From Patescibacterium sp964487795 (lineage in GTDB: Bacteria > Patescibacteriota > Patescibacteriia > Patescibacteriales > Patescibacteriaceae), in NCBI GenBank assembly GCA_964487795.1, contig CAZASI010000002.1, positions 1 through 64,000 on the forward strand: DNA of 64,000 bases, given 5' to 3'. Positions within the stretch are counted from its first letter, which is position 1. Each line of letters opens with the position of its first letter. The notes beneath the pieces are model-generated. The model worked only from the letters and a program-made list of their open reading frames with translations, had not been told where the DNA came from and did no database searches. This document shows positions 1 through 8,378 of this stretch, piece by piece. The translations under genes and the position numbers were made by a program.

Positions 1-2412
1 TCAACCTGGGAACCGTTAACCTTAAACGGTAGCGGTCTTAAAACCACCGGTGCACTCATAAGTAGTTCATCGGGCAATAATACTTTTGGTGTACTAACAA
101 TCGGTTCAGCGGCGAGAATTATTAATTCGGGCTCCGGACTTATTACTTTTGCGGGTGCACCGGTCGGCACTTTTAACTATGCTATTGGCGGAACCGGACC
201 GACAACTTTTTCTGGTATTTTTCCAGCCGTGGGTATAACTATCACAAAATATGATTCAGGTATTCTAAGTCTAAATGCAGCTAATCTACATACTGGTTTA
301 ACAAGAATTAACGGTGGAACTTTAAAATATGGTGCGACTAATACCTTGGCAACGGGCGCCGTTACTGTTGCTGGTGGCACATTAGATATTAACGGTTTTT
401 CTGACAGCGTTGCCGCTGTGACGCTTATTAGTGGATCAATAATTAACGGTGGAGGAGCGGCCGTGCTTACTTCTACTGCTACTTATGTATTGGAAAGTGG
501 TACGGTTAGTGCACAACTCGGAAGCGCGGTTGCCGCGGGTTTTGCAAAAAATACGAGTGGAAAACTTATAATGTCAGGCGATAATACATTTACAAGTACA
601 TCTATCGCTCTTAATGCCGGCATACTTAATGTACAACACAACAATGCTCTCGGTGCTTCAGGTACTTCGCTTACAACAACTATTGCCGCTGGAGGAACTT
701 TGGAATTAGAAAATAATATTACAATACCGAGTACTAAATTAATTACTGCTAATGGAACCGGCGAGGGAGGTATTGGTTCAATACGAAATGTCAGTGACTC
801 TAATACAATTCAGTCAGCGATTACACTCGGAACAATAAATCCGCGCATTAATTCAGATAGTGGAACGCTTACTCTTTCGGGAAATATTGGCGGTAATACT
901 ATTCCTTTGGTGCTTGGCGGAGCCGGCAACACGACAATTTCCGGGGTGATTGGAACAACTAGTGGTACTTTATATAAAGACGGTACTGGGACATTGACCT
1001 TAACGACGGCTACTAACACTTATACTGGCTTAACAACGATTTACGCCGGAGTAATTAACGCACAAAACGCAGCCTCTCTCGGAACTACTGCCGCTGGCAC
1101 GATTGTTAATTCGGGAGCTGCTTTGCAAATTCAAGGCACAATTACTATTGGAGCTGAAGCATTAACTTTGAACGGCAATGGCGTGGCGAGCGATGGCGCT
1201 TTACGAAATATCACTAATGATAATACCTATCAAGGGACTATAACTTTAAATACAAATAGTTCGGTGGCCTCTGATTCCGGAACTCTGACTTTGAGCGGAA
1301 CAATTACCGGTGCTGCTGGGATTGGTTTAACAAAGTATGGTGCAGGTACTGTCTCAGCTTCTAACACAATTGGACTTGGCGGAAATTTCGCAATTTCAGC
1401 CGGAACATTTGTCATGACATCTAACACAATGACTCTGAGTGGTAACTGGTCTAACTCTGGAACTTTTACAGCAGGGACAAGTACAGTCGCCCTGAATGGT
1501 AGCGCTACTCAAACCTTGTCCGGAACAATGACAAGTACGAGCGCCTTTCATAATATAAATATCACTAACGCTTCAGGAACTAATCCTTCTGATTGCGAGC
1601 GAACGAGCTTTGTGCCATCTGTTGATTTTGATGCTGCTGCCACTGCAACTAATATTACATTTACAGCTGCCAGTACTCGAGTCGAATATAATTCAGGAGA
1701 CACATATACTTTTACTAATATTAACTGGAACGGTCAGGCTGTCGGAACACCGATCTATTTTAGAAATTCAGCCAATAGCGGTACTTGGCTTTTGGATGTT
1801 TCAGGAACACAAACCGCCGTTTCGTATATTAACGTCAGCCGTTCAAATGCTTCGAGTGGGGACGCCATTGTTGCTGATGATGGTACTAATACTAATTGTG
1901 GCAATAACAGTAATTGGAATTTCCCTCAATCTTTAACTATGACTATGTCATTAGGTGAAGCAAGTATAGGTTTTGGAACTTGTGCACTCGGCTCGGCTCG
2001 GTATGCAAATACCTCTGGCGGCACTGGAACTGAAACTGTTGCGCATACTATTGACGTAACCAGCTCAGGGGCAACGGGTTATACACTGTATGTTCAAGGT
2101 GATACTTTATCTATGTTATCTGGTCCAACGATTGCTGCTATCGGCGGCAGCCCGGCCGCGTCTAACCCTGGTAATGAACAATTCGGCATTAGGGCAACAG
2201 TAAGCGGAGGAACAGGAACAGTGTCATCGCCTTATAATCACGGAACTAATTACGGTTTTGACGCAACGGCATCAACTCAAAGCGCGATTGGCGACGCCTC
2301 GGCCGCCTCAACGGACACATTTAGCTTGCGCTATTTGTGCAACATTGGAGCTACGACTGAGGCTGGGGCATATGCGACAACTCTGACCTATACAGCAGTT
2401 GGCAGTTTTTAG
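1..2412 (+). CDS. Surface protein with autotransporter-type beta-strand repeats and a WxL-like C-terminal domain (5' end outside window)
   Basis: The frame is open from base 1, so the gene starts upstream; 803 residues are visible. Most of it is Gly/Thr/Ser/Asn-rich beta-solenoid sequence with repeats of the passenger-associated (PATR) kind, for example GTGTLTLTTATNTYTGLTTI around residue 330. The last ~160 residues (from base ~1936) form a separate domain (ASIGFG, GSARYA, AIGGS, EQFGI, TTEAG, ending TYTAVGSF) that recurs at the end of the next protein. In Gram-negative autotransporters such repeats precede an outer-membrane barrel; no barrel is seen here. Inferred to be a large secreted adhesin or stalk held at the cell surface by the C-terminal domain. 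The first gene of the surface cluster; its own promoter is not visible. Confidence 0.8.
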   Translation, partial: STWEPLTLNGSGLKTTGALISSSSGNNTFGVLTIGSAARIINSGSGLITFAGAPVGTFNYAIGGTGPTTFSGIFPAVGITITKYDSGILSLNAANLHTGLTRINGGTLKYGATNTLATGAVTVAGGTLDINGFSDSVAAVTLISGSIINGGGAAVLTSTATYVLESGTVSAQLGSAVAAGFAKNTSGKLIMSGDNTFTSTSIALNAGILNVQHNNALGASGTSLTTTIAAGGTLELENNITIPSTKLITANGTGEGGIGSIRNVSDSNTIQSAITLGTINPRINSDSGTLTLSGNIGGNTIPLVLGGAGNTTISGVIGTTSGTLYKDGTGTLTLTTATNTYTGLTTIYAGVINAQNAASLGTTAAGTIVNSGAALQIQGTITIGAEALTLNGNGVASDGALRNITNDNTYQGTITLNTNSSVASDSGTLTLSGTITGAAGIGLTKYGAGTVSASNTIGLGGNFAISAGTFVMTSNTMTLSGNWSNSGTFTAGTSTVALNGSATQTLSGTMTSTSAFHNINITNASGTNPSDCERTSFVPSVDFDAAATATNITFTAASTRVEYNSGDTYTFTNINWNGQAVGTPIYFRNSANSGTWLLDVSGTQTAVSYINVSRSNASSGDAIVADDGTNTNCGNNSNWNFPQSLTMTMSLGEASIGFGTCALGSARYANTSGGTGTETVAHTIDVTSSGATGYTLYVQGDTLSMLSGPTIAAIGGSPAASNPGNEQFGIRATVSGGTGTVSSPYNHGTNYGFDATASTQSAIGDASAASTDTFSLRYLCNIGATTEAGAYATTLTYTAVGSF

Positions 2413-2432
2413 TAGACGATTTTTTAACATAA

Positions 2433-2441
2433 TGATATAAT
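2433..2441 (+). promoter_or_regulatory. Extended -10 promoter of surface operon
   Basis: TGATATAAT is an extended -10 box placed just after the stop of the preceding gene. Transcription would start near 2448, which excludes a GTG start at 2446 and supports the ATG at 2488. The ~40-nt leader contains TTATCCACA (2456-2464), identical to the DnaA-box consensus but single. Confidence 0.5.
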
Positions 2442-2487
2442 AAGTGTGTATTTACTTATCCACAAACTAATATTTCTTAGAAAGTAT

Positions 2488-3555
2488 ATGAGAAAATTTC
2501 GATTGAAGCGTATTATTAATGCGCTTGTTATAGTCTCCTTGCTGGTAGTTACGTCGAATTTCGGCTATGCGGCACCGGTTACTACCTTAACTGATAATCT
2601 TAGTCGTTTAAGAACGAGCACCTTAGCTAATCATACAATTAGATTTGTAACACCGACAGGATTGATTGGAGGTCAAACCATTACTTTGACTTTTGATGCT
2701 GATTTTACTATGGGCAGCTTTGCTCTTAACAACTTTGACTTAGCTACTGGTGCGACTTGTGGTTCGATCGGAACAGAGCGAACTTTGGGTACAGGCGCGG
2801 CCTCTGGAGCAACCTGGCAAGTTGGACAATCAAGCCAAGTTGTAACTTTTACATCTGGCACAGATACTATTACTGCAGGACATTGTGTTGAAGTGGAGAT
2901 TGGTGCTAACGCAACTAGCGGTGGTGCTGGAGCTCTTCAGATTACTAACCCTTCTTCAGCTCAAACTGCAACTATGGCAGTTAGCGTTAACGCTGGCGCT
3001 GATGCGGGCACGGCCGGTATTGCTATTGTTGATACACCATTTGATCAGGTTTCAGTAACAGCTAACGTTGATCCAACTATTTCTTTTGCAATTTCTGATG
3101 CATCTATCGGTTTTGGTACTTTATCTTCATCGGGCGCTCGTTACGCGACTGGTGATACTCTAGGAACTGGTGTAGCTGATACAGTAGCTCATAACTTAAC
3201 TGTCTCAACTAACGCAACTTCTGGTTATACTGTCTATGTACTTGGAGCAACCTTGACCAGCGGTGGTAATACGATTAACGCGATTGGCGGTTCAGCAACA
3301 ACTTCGAGCGTCGGCACCGAACAGTTCGGAATTAACGTGGCTGCCTCCGGCGGTAGCGGTACTGCGACGGCTCCTTACGCGACTGCTTCAAACTATGCGT
3401 ATAACGCAACTGCTACTCAAGATGATATTGGAAGTTCGACGGGACCTTCAGCGACAACAACCTTCTCAATCGCATATTTAGCAAACATTCTTGCAACGAC
3501 TGAAGCAGGAAGTTACACTACAACATTCACCTACACTGCAACAGGTAGCTTCTAA
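2488..3555 (+). CDS. Secreted surface protein with the same C-terminal WxL-like domain
   Basis: 355 aa. The ATG at 2488 is chosen because it gives a clean signal peptide (basic RKFRLKR, hydrophobic core, cleavage near YAA-PV, residue ~29) and lies downstream of the promoter at 2433. Residues ~30-190 are a Thr/Ala/Gly-rich extracellular region beginning DNLSRLRTSTLANHTIRF. Residues ~195-355 match the end of the upstream protein in order and spacing (ASIGFG, ARYA, AHNLTV, GYTVYV, AIGGS, EQFGI, YLANI, TTEAG, TYTATGSF). The likely pair is a small and a large surface protein using one attachment module. A DUF916-like membrane protein follows 22 bp later, as in Gram-positive WxL loci. Function not known; the WxL link is inferred from layout and fold-level resemblance. 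Confidence 0.75.
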   Translation: MRKFRLKRIINALVIVSLLVVTSNFGYAAPVTTLTDNLSRLRTSTLANHTIRFVTPTGLIGGQTITLTFDADFTMGSFALNNFDLATGATCGSIGTERTLGTGAASGATWQVGQSSQVVTFTSGTDTITAGHCVEVEIGANATSGGAGALQITNPSSAQTATMAVSVNAGADAGTAGIAIVDTPFDQVSVTANVDPTISFAISDASIGFGTLSSSGARYATGDTLGTGVADTVAHNLTVSTNATSGYTVYVLGATLTSGGNTINAIGGSATTSSVGTEQFGINVAASGGSGTATAPYATASNYAYNATATQDDIGSSTGPSATTTFSIAYLANILATTEAGSYTTTFTYTATGSF

Positions 3556-3577
3556 ATTCTACTGACTTAAATATTGT

Positions 3578-4570
3578 ATGAAAATCATCAATATCCGCCG
3601 CATTGCCTTTGGCATTTTTGTCGGCGGATTATTGCTAGTATCTCCATTATTTCAAGCTCAAGCCATGACCATTTCTCCGGTCAGACTTGAGATTTCAGGC
3701 GACCCTGGCGCAACGGTTGGTGGTTTTTTTAAGGTAATTAATGATGAGGCAGAAGAAAAAACATTATATACGGTTTTTCAAAACTTTGAAGCCATGGGTG
3801 AAACCGGCAGCCCGAGTTTTGTAACTGCTTCCGATGGTTTAGCGACCTGGATCACTGCGCCTGAGAAAATTACTGTTGCCCCTGGAGAAACAAAGATTGT
3901 TGATTTTTCGGTTACGGTTCCGGCTGATGCTGAACCAGGTGGCTATTTCTCAGCTATATTTTTAGGAACTAATCCGCCGGCAGAAAATCCAAATCAATTA
4001 TCAATTGGTGCGCGTATCGGCACTTTATTGTTGTTTAGAGTAAGCGGTGATGTTGAAGAGGGCGCATCCTTATTGGAATTTGCAACCAAGGATAGTAAAA
4101 AATGGTTTAGTGCGTTGCCTATTAATTATTATTATCGTTTTCAAAATACCGGCGCCGATCGCGTGATGCCTAAAGGAGAATTGGTTATAAAAAATACCTT
4201 TGGCATGGAGACAAAAGTACAAAATGCTAATCCGGTTCAAGGTAACGTATTGCCAAAGAGTATTCGTCGTTTTGAATTGTGGTGGCAAAAGAACTCCGAT
4301 GAAGCATCGGCTGAGCCTCAGCCTGAAAATCTGGGATTTGTTTCAAGTGTTAAATATCAATGGAATAACTTTGCTTTTGGTCGCTATGTTGCGCATTTAG
4401 ATTTAAAATACGGAACTACTGATGAAGTAGTAAAAAGCAGTTTTGCAGTATTTGTTTTTCCGTGGCAGCTTTTAGTTACAGAACTTCTTGCTTTATTGAT
4501 TCTTATCTTTATTTTGCGCTTTGCGATAAAGCGTTATAACAGCTACGTTATTAAACGCTCCCGTTTTTAA
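3578..4570 (+). CDS. DUF916-like (WxL-interacting-type) membrane-anchored protein
   Basis: 330 aa. Signal peptide to about residue 30 (ends QAQA). Residues ~31-150 (begins MTISPVRLEIS, with a VAPGETKIVDFSVTVP stretch) look like the peptidoglycan-binding DUF916 domain of WxL-interacting proteins, and residues ~150-285 a second beta domain in the DUF3324 place. A single C-terminal membrane helix (~292-316) and a basic tail (KRYNSYVIKRSRF) anchor it with the domains outside. This order of signal peptide, DUF916, second beta domain and TM is the known WxIP order. It sits directly after two proteins sharing a C-terminal domain, so it is the natural candidate for their receptor. Family assignment is from motif order and not from a search. 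Confidence 0.65.
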   Translation: MKIINIRRIAFGIFVGGLLLVSPLFQAQAMTISPVRLEISGDPGATVGGFFKVINDEAEEKTLYTVFQNFEAMGETGSPSFVTASDGLATWITAPEKITVAPGETKIVDFSVTVPADAEPGGYFSAIFLGTNPPAENPNQLSIGARIGTLLLFRVSGDVEEGASLLEFATKDSKKWFSALPINYYYRFQNTGADRVMPKGELVIKNTFGMETKVQNANPVQGNVLPKSIRRFELWWQKNSDEASAEPQPENLGFVSSVKYQWNNFAFGRYVAHLDLKYGTTDEVVKSSFAVFVFPWQLLVTELLALLILIFILRFAIKRYNSYVIKRSRF

Positions 4571-4579
4571 TTTTAAATC

Positions 4580-5569
4580 ATGAATCGAAGAATTTTCTTC
4601 GGCGCGGCTGCCGCCGCGTCGTTTTCTATTATTGGGTTGCTTTGTATAGTCTTTGCTCATACGGCTCAGGCTATTAATGTTAGTGGTTCATTGCAAGTGA
4701 GTGTGTCTGCACAAGTTGGTTCAACGCCACCCCCTCCACCCCCTCCACCTCCTCCTGGTGGTGGCGGCGGCGGAGGTGGAGGCGGCGGCAATGTAGCTCC
4801 ACCAGCCGATCCGAATCTGTTCCCGACCACAGGAGTTGTTTTTATTGGCAAAGCTTATCCCTCAAGTAATGTCTCACTGCTACAAAACGGTCGTTTAATT
4901 GTTAGAACAATCTCCGGACCGGATGCGACTTTTTTAATCAGTATTTCAAACGCGACGCCGGGCACCGCTAATTATCTATTGGTCGCTGAAGATCCATTTG
5001 GTCGCCAGTCTTCCTTTACAGTTCCTGTCGTAGTAACTCAGGCCGCCACAACAACGGTCAGCGGTATTTATATTGCGCCGACGCTTGACCTCAATAAGCG
5101 TCAAGTAAATATAGGAGACAATCTTATATTTTTTGGACGAAGTGTACCAAGCTCTGATGTTACGATTCAAGTTAATTCGGAAACAGAATTATTTTTACGA
5201 ACTAAGGCCGATAACAGCGGAGGATATTTATATACGCTTGATAGTTCACTTTTAAATATTGGTACGCATGATGCAAAATCTAAAAGCGCCTTGGCTGGTC
5301 AAATCAGCGAATATGGACAAGCCGTCGGATTCGCAGTACTGGATAAAAACACGCCTATTGTTGAAGAAGAAAAAGTTCCGGAGGAAGGTATAAAGCAATG
5401 CGGCTTATCCGGTGATTTAAACGGAGATTGTCGAGTGAACCTGATTGATTTTTCAATTTTAGCTTATTGGTATAAGCGTGCTAACCCGCCGACAAAAATA
5501 GATGTTAAAAAAGATAAAAAAATTGACTTGGCTGATTTTAGCGTCTTAGCCTCGCAATGGACCGGATGA
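4580..5569 (+). CDS. Secreted protein with Ig-like domains and a C-terminal type I dockerin
   Basis: 329 aa. Signal peptide to ~31 (ends AQA). A short beta segment is followed by a Pro run then a Gly run (~51-72), a flexible linker; two Ig-like beta domains follow (~80-260). The end (~274-329) holds two dockerin Ca-binding loops: DLNGDCRVNLIDFSIL with Asp/Asn at loop positions 1, 3, 5 and 12, and DVKKDKKIDLADFSVL, where position 3 is Lys. Dockerins bind cohesins, and the next two genes encode cohesin-like proteins, 1 bp and one gene away. Likely a dockable surface component. Signal peptide and dockerin are clear; the partner is inferred from context. Confidence 0.8.
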   Translation: MNRRIFFGAAAAASFSIIGLLCIVFAHTAQAINVSGSLQVSVSAQVGSTPPPPPPPPPPGGGGGGGGGGGNVAPPADPNLFPTTGVVFIGKAYPSSNVSLLQNGRLIVRTISGPDATFLISISNATPGTANYLLVAEDPFGRQSSFTVPVVVTQAATTTVSGIYIAPTLDLNKRQVNIGDNLIFFGRSVPSSDVTIQVNSETELFLRTKADNSGGYLYTLDSSLLNIGTHDAKSKSALAGQISEYGQAVGFAVLDKNTPIVEEEKVPEEGIKQCGLSGDLNGDCRVNLIDFSILAYWYKRANPPTKIDVKKDKKIDLADFSVLASQWTG

Positions 5570-5570
5570 T

Positions 5571-6461
5571 ATGAAAAAATATTTTATTACACTGTGTTTA
5601 ATAATTTTATGTGTTTCGACTCAAGCTTCTGCCGCAACGACCGCTAAGCTTAGTTTAAGTTATGATGAGAAGCTTTTGGCAGAAGAAGGTCGCACTTTTG
5701 TAAGCATGTATTTGTCGCCAAATGAAGACAATATTAACGCCCTGGAAGGTGATATTGTAATCAACGCGGGCTCGGGTAGAATCAGTGATATTGAAGATGG
5801 AAATTCGATTGTTTCCGCCTGGATTGAACGTCCTGCTGTTAAGGATAATAGTATTCGTTTTGCCGGAATTATCCCGGGAGGATTTAACGGAATATATTCT
5901 CCGTTTGAAGAGGAGAAATTGCCGGGCTTAGTTTTTCGTTTTATGTTAAGTGCTGAAAATCCGGGTGATGCTTCCGTAAGCCTTAGTAATTTCAAAGCAT
6001 ATAAGGGAGCCGGAGAAGACAGCTTTGTCGAGATAGATCCAAGTATCTTAAACATAAGATTTCTAAAAGAGCCGAGTCTTACAACTAATCAATCAATAGA
6101 TATTGTCCCACCAAGCGATTTAACTGCGGAGATAGTGAAGCTGGGTAATGAAATAGAAGGTTGGTTTGCTATTTTCTCGGCGCGTGATAATGAATCAGGT
6201 ATTCATTATTTTGAATATCAGGAATCTTTGACTAAAGAGCCGTCAAAAGACCAATGGGAGCGCGTTGAATCTCCTCTGCGTTTAAAGGATCAAAAAAGAG
6301 GTCACTACATAATTATTAAAGCAGTGGACCGAGCCGGTAATAGTGCATTATTGGCTATTGCTCCGCATAGCGGGGGAATACCAGAATTTATGTATGGCGC
6401 ATTAGCTTTAGCTATAATCTTACTGGTTACACTATTAAAGCTGTTCCGCGTTCGGGTATGA
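5571..6461 (+). CDS. Membrane-anchored cohesin-like protein
   Basis: 296 aa. Signal peptide to ~22 (TQASA). Residues ~23-160 resemble a cohesin: an opening strand (AKLSLSYDEK), a NALEGDIVINAG strand, Trp in SAWIERP, IRFAGIIPGGFNGIYSP, and LPGLVFRFMLSA before the final strands. Residues ~172-268 look like a fibronectin/Ig-type domain (VPPSDLTAEI to KAVDRAGN). A C-terminal membrane helix (~272-291) ends in KLFRVRV, so the domains face outward. Its ATG is 1 bp after the dockerin gene stop and its own end overlaps the next gene by 4 bp (ATGA), so the genes are translationally coupled. Likely the membrane receptor for dockerin proteins; the cohesin call is moderately sure. Confidence 0.6.
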   Translation: MKKYFITLCLIILCVSTQASAATTAKLSLSYDEKLLAEEGRTFVSMYLSPNEDNINALEGDIVINAGSGRISDIEDGNSIVSAWIERPAVKDNSIRFAGIIPGGFNGIYSPFEEEKLPGLVFRFMLSAENPGDASVSLSNFKAYKGAGEDSFVEIDPSILNIRFLKEPSLTTNQSIDIVPPSDLTAEIVKLGNEIEGWFAIFSARDNESGIHYFEYQESLTKEPSKDQWERVESPLRLKDQKRGHYIIIKAVDRAGNSALLAIAPHSGGIPEFMYGALALAIILLVTLLKLFRVRV

Positions 6462-7591
6462 AATATTTTTTTAGCGCCATTATTGTATTGATTGTTGGCG
6501 TGATGCTTGTGCCCCATAACACTCAGGCCGCACGTCTTCATTTTCGAATGGAAAAAACTACGTATAAAACTGGAGAAAGTGGTTTTGCTACCCTTAATGT
6601 TGATACTGAGACTAAGACCGTAAATGCAGTCGAAGCGACTATTGGTTTTAATCCAGAGCTTGTCGACGTTACTAAGATCAGTATTGATAAATCAATTATT
6701 AATTTTTGGGTGCAATCGACGCGAGTTGATGCGAAAGCCGGTTTAATTACTTTAAAAGGAATAATTTTAAATCCTGGATATAAAGGTAATCCTGGTCGTA
6801 TTATCGGTTTTGATTTTAAAGCTAAAGCCCCGGGAACATTTCCTTTTAATGTCAGTAAAATGACAGTATTGGCTAATGACGGTAAAGCGACTGCCCTTAA
6901 AACGACTGTTGAAGCGCGACCGATTACGGTTAGTGGTCCAGCAACAGCAAAAAACGCTGTAAGCGTCAGTTCAACAACGCATCCAAAGCAAACATCTTGG
7001 TATTCAAAAAACAGCGCATCAATCGTTTGGACAGTTGCCGATAAAACAGTAACAGGAGTGGCATATGTTTTTGATAAAAATGCAAAAACTGACCCGAGTA
7101 ATGCGGCTCTAACAACATTCAAATCAGCCGTGCAGCGTAATCTCACCAGTGGAGTATGGTATGCCCATGTTCGAGCAAAGAATACAAAAGGCTGGCTTGC
7201 TACCCAGCATTATAAAATTCAAATTGACCTTGAGCGTCCCTCAGCAAATACAGTTACCGTGTTGCCACGACTCAGTGAAGCTGTGTTGCCAACAATTCGT
7301 GCCTCAGCAAAAGATGAGCTTTCTGGAATCGCGACGTATGAAATAATTGTCAACGGAAAGCTGTTGACGAGCGCTAAAACGGTGAGTGGCTTGAAATTAA
7401 GTAAATTGAAAATCGGCAAGAATACTGTTGAAGTCAAAGCGATTGATAATGCGGGCAATATTCGCAGTACTAGTATAACGGTACTTTATAATCCTTTGCC
7501 GGGAACAAAAGCAACGCCGACTACTCCGAAGGCGACTCCGACACCAACACCAACAACACCAAAAATTAAAGCGCCGGTTCAATTTGATTAA
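6458..7591 (+). CDS. Secreted cohesin-domain protein with Pro/Thr-rich tail
   Basis: 377 aa. Signal peptide to ~24 (NTQA). Residues ~25-155 follow the cohesin pattern well: KTGESGFATLNVDT, then VNAVEATIGFNPELV, INFWV, GLITLKGIILNPGYKG, IIGFDFKAKAPGTF and VLANDG. Two further beta domains (~170-345) include an Ig-like unit with KAIDNAGNI. The tail (PTTPKATPTPTPTTPK) is a typical wall-spanning or glycosylated linker and has no LPXTG or membrane helix. It could bridge dockerin proteins to the envelope or bind the dockerin protein from the same operon. Last gene before a strong terminator. Confidence 0.7.
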   Translation: MKYFFSAIIVLIVGVMLVPHNTQAARLHFRMEKTTYKTGESGFATLNVDTETKTVNAVEATIGFNPELVDVTKISIDKSIINFWVQSTRVDAKAGLITLKGIILNPGYKGNPGRIIGFDFKAKAPGTFPFNVSKMTVLANDGKATALKTTVEARPITVSGPATAKNAVSVSSTTHPKQTSWYSKNSASIVWTVADKTVTGVAYVFDKNAKTDPSNAALTTFKSAVQRNLTSGVWYAHVRAKNTKGWLATQHYKIQIDLERPSANTVTVLPRLSEAVLPTIRASAKDELSGIATYEIIVNGKLLTSAKTVSGLKLSKLKIGKNTVEVKAIDNAGNIRSTSITVLYNPLPGTKATPTTPKATPTPTPTTPKIKAPVQFD

Positions 7592-7598
7592 ATTGAAA

Positions 7599-7633
7599 AC
7601 CCCGCAGTATTTTATACTACGGGGTTTTTTTTA
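7599..7633 (+). terminator. Rho-independent terminator of surface operon
   Basis: ACCCCGCAGTAT / ATACTACGGGGT hairpin (one C-A mismatch) with a T-rich loop, followed by eight T residues. It ends the operon that starts before base 1. Confidence 0.9.
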
Positions 7634-7644
7634 TAACAATTTTG

Positions 7645-8268
7645 TTATTCAGTTAGTTGAGGAACTGTTTGTTTGCGTGAAAAAAGGAAAATATATTGTT
7701 CATTTTTCATCATAAGGTTTGATAAATCATTTACTTCCGGAGCATCTTCCCTGTTTGAATGTTCTACTACAACCATGTCTTGCGAGACAAAGGCCCAATG
7801 AGCCTGTTCGTGCGTTTCAAAAAATGTCTGTGCGAATTGTTCATATATAAAATTTCCGGCGTGTTTGATAATATGATCGTAGATTTCCATGTCAAATTCT
7901 TTCTCTGAATAATCAATTTCAAACTTGGGAATATTGCTGAAAGCTTCAACAATATACATGAGCTGATTTTGTAACTCTTCAAAGGAGAAGTACATGTTAA
8001 AGCCCCGCAACAGTGTATTCCGCAGAATTTGCTTATTGGCTGAGTTGTCAGAAAAGCCAACGATAAGCCCTTTGTGACCGAATTTTCTGAGGGTTCGTGG
8101 TCTAGTCGGGTGGTGTACATCAACAATGATAATATCAAATACATTTTTTGCAATGTATTCTTCAAGATCTTCTATATGCGGGAATTCATCCACGCAATGG
8201 ATCTGGAAACGTTCATTTTTTTTAATCTTTGATAACTTCTTCTTTCCTAATAACAAGATGTCTAACAT
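7645..8268 (-). CDS. Orphan receiver-like hypothetical protein
   Basis: 207 aa. The ATG at 8268 is preferred over an upstream in-frame start because a Shine-Dalgarno site (GAAAGGA) lies just before it and the promoter at 8309-8337 is upstream of it. The N-terminal ~110 residues have the alternating strands of a response-regulator receiver (MLDILLLGKKKL, VFDIIIVDVHHP with a possible phospho-Asp, GLIVGFSD), but the usual acidic pair and the Lys are not obvious. The C-terminal half is acidic and Phe-rich (FDMEIYDHIIKHAGNFIYEQF) and unassigned. No histidine kinase is nearby. The receiver call is tentative. Confidence 0.6.
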   Translation of the reverse strand: MLDILLLGKKKLSKIKKNERFQIHCVDEFPHIEDLEEYIAKNVFDIIIVDVHHPTRPRTLRKFGHKGLIVGFSDNSANKQILRNTLLRGFNMYFSFEELQNQLMYIVEAFSNIPKFEIDYSEKEFDMEIYDHIIKHAGNFIYEQFAQTFFETHEQAHWAFVSQDMVVVEHSNREDAPEVNDLSNLMMKNEQYIFLFSRKQTVPQLTE

Positions 8269-8308
8269 TTTTTCCTTTCGTTTAAATTTGAAATGTACAG
8301 TATTGAAG

Positions 8309-8337
8309 ACTATACAACTTATGATTTTATATGTCAA
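8309..8337 (-). promoter_or_regulatory. Consensus promoter of the receiver-like gene
   Basis: Minus strand TTGACA, 17-bp spacer, TATAGT: only one base from the sigma70 consensus. Start expected near 8302, giving a leader of ~30 nt with the SD. Confidence 0.75.
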
Positions 8338-8361
8338 GAATCATCCTATCTTGAACTAATG

Positions 8362-8370
8362 TGCTATACT
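8362..8370 (+). promoter_or_regulatory. Extended -10 giving a near-leaderless mRNA
   Basis: TGCTATACT lies 8 nt before the ATG at 8379, so transcription would begin within about two bases of the start codon. Confidence 0.6.
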
Positions 8371-8378
8371 GTACAAAT

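Noticed and set aside
2456..2464. Perfect DnaA box TTATCCACA upstream of the second surface gene
   Set aside because: Only a single box, no cluster and no AT-rich melting region or dnaA/dnaN nearby; expected by chance in 64 kb.
4666..4851. Antisense ORF with Pro and Gly runs
   Set aside because: Mirror image of the palindromic linker DNA of the dockerin gene; no start signal.
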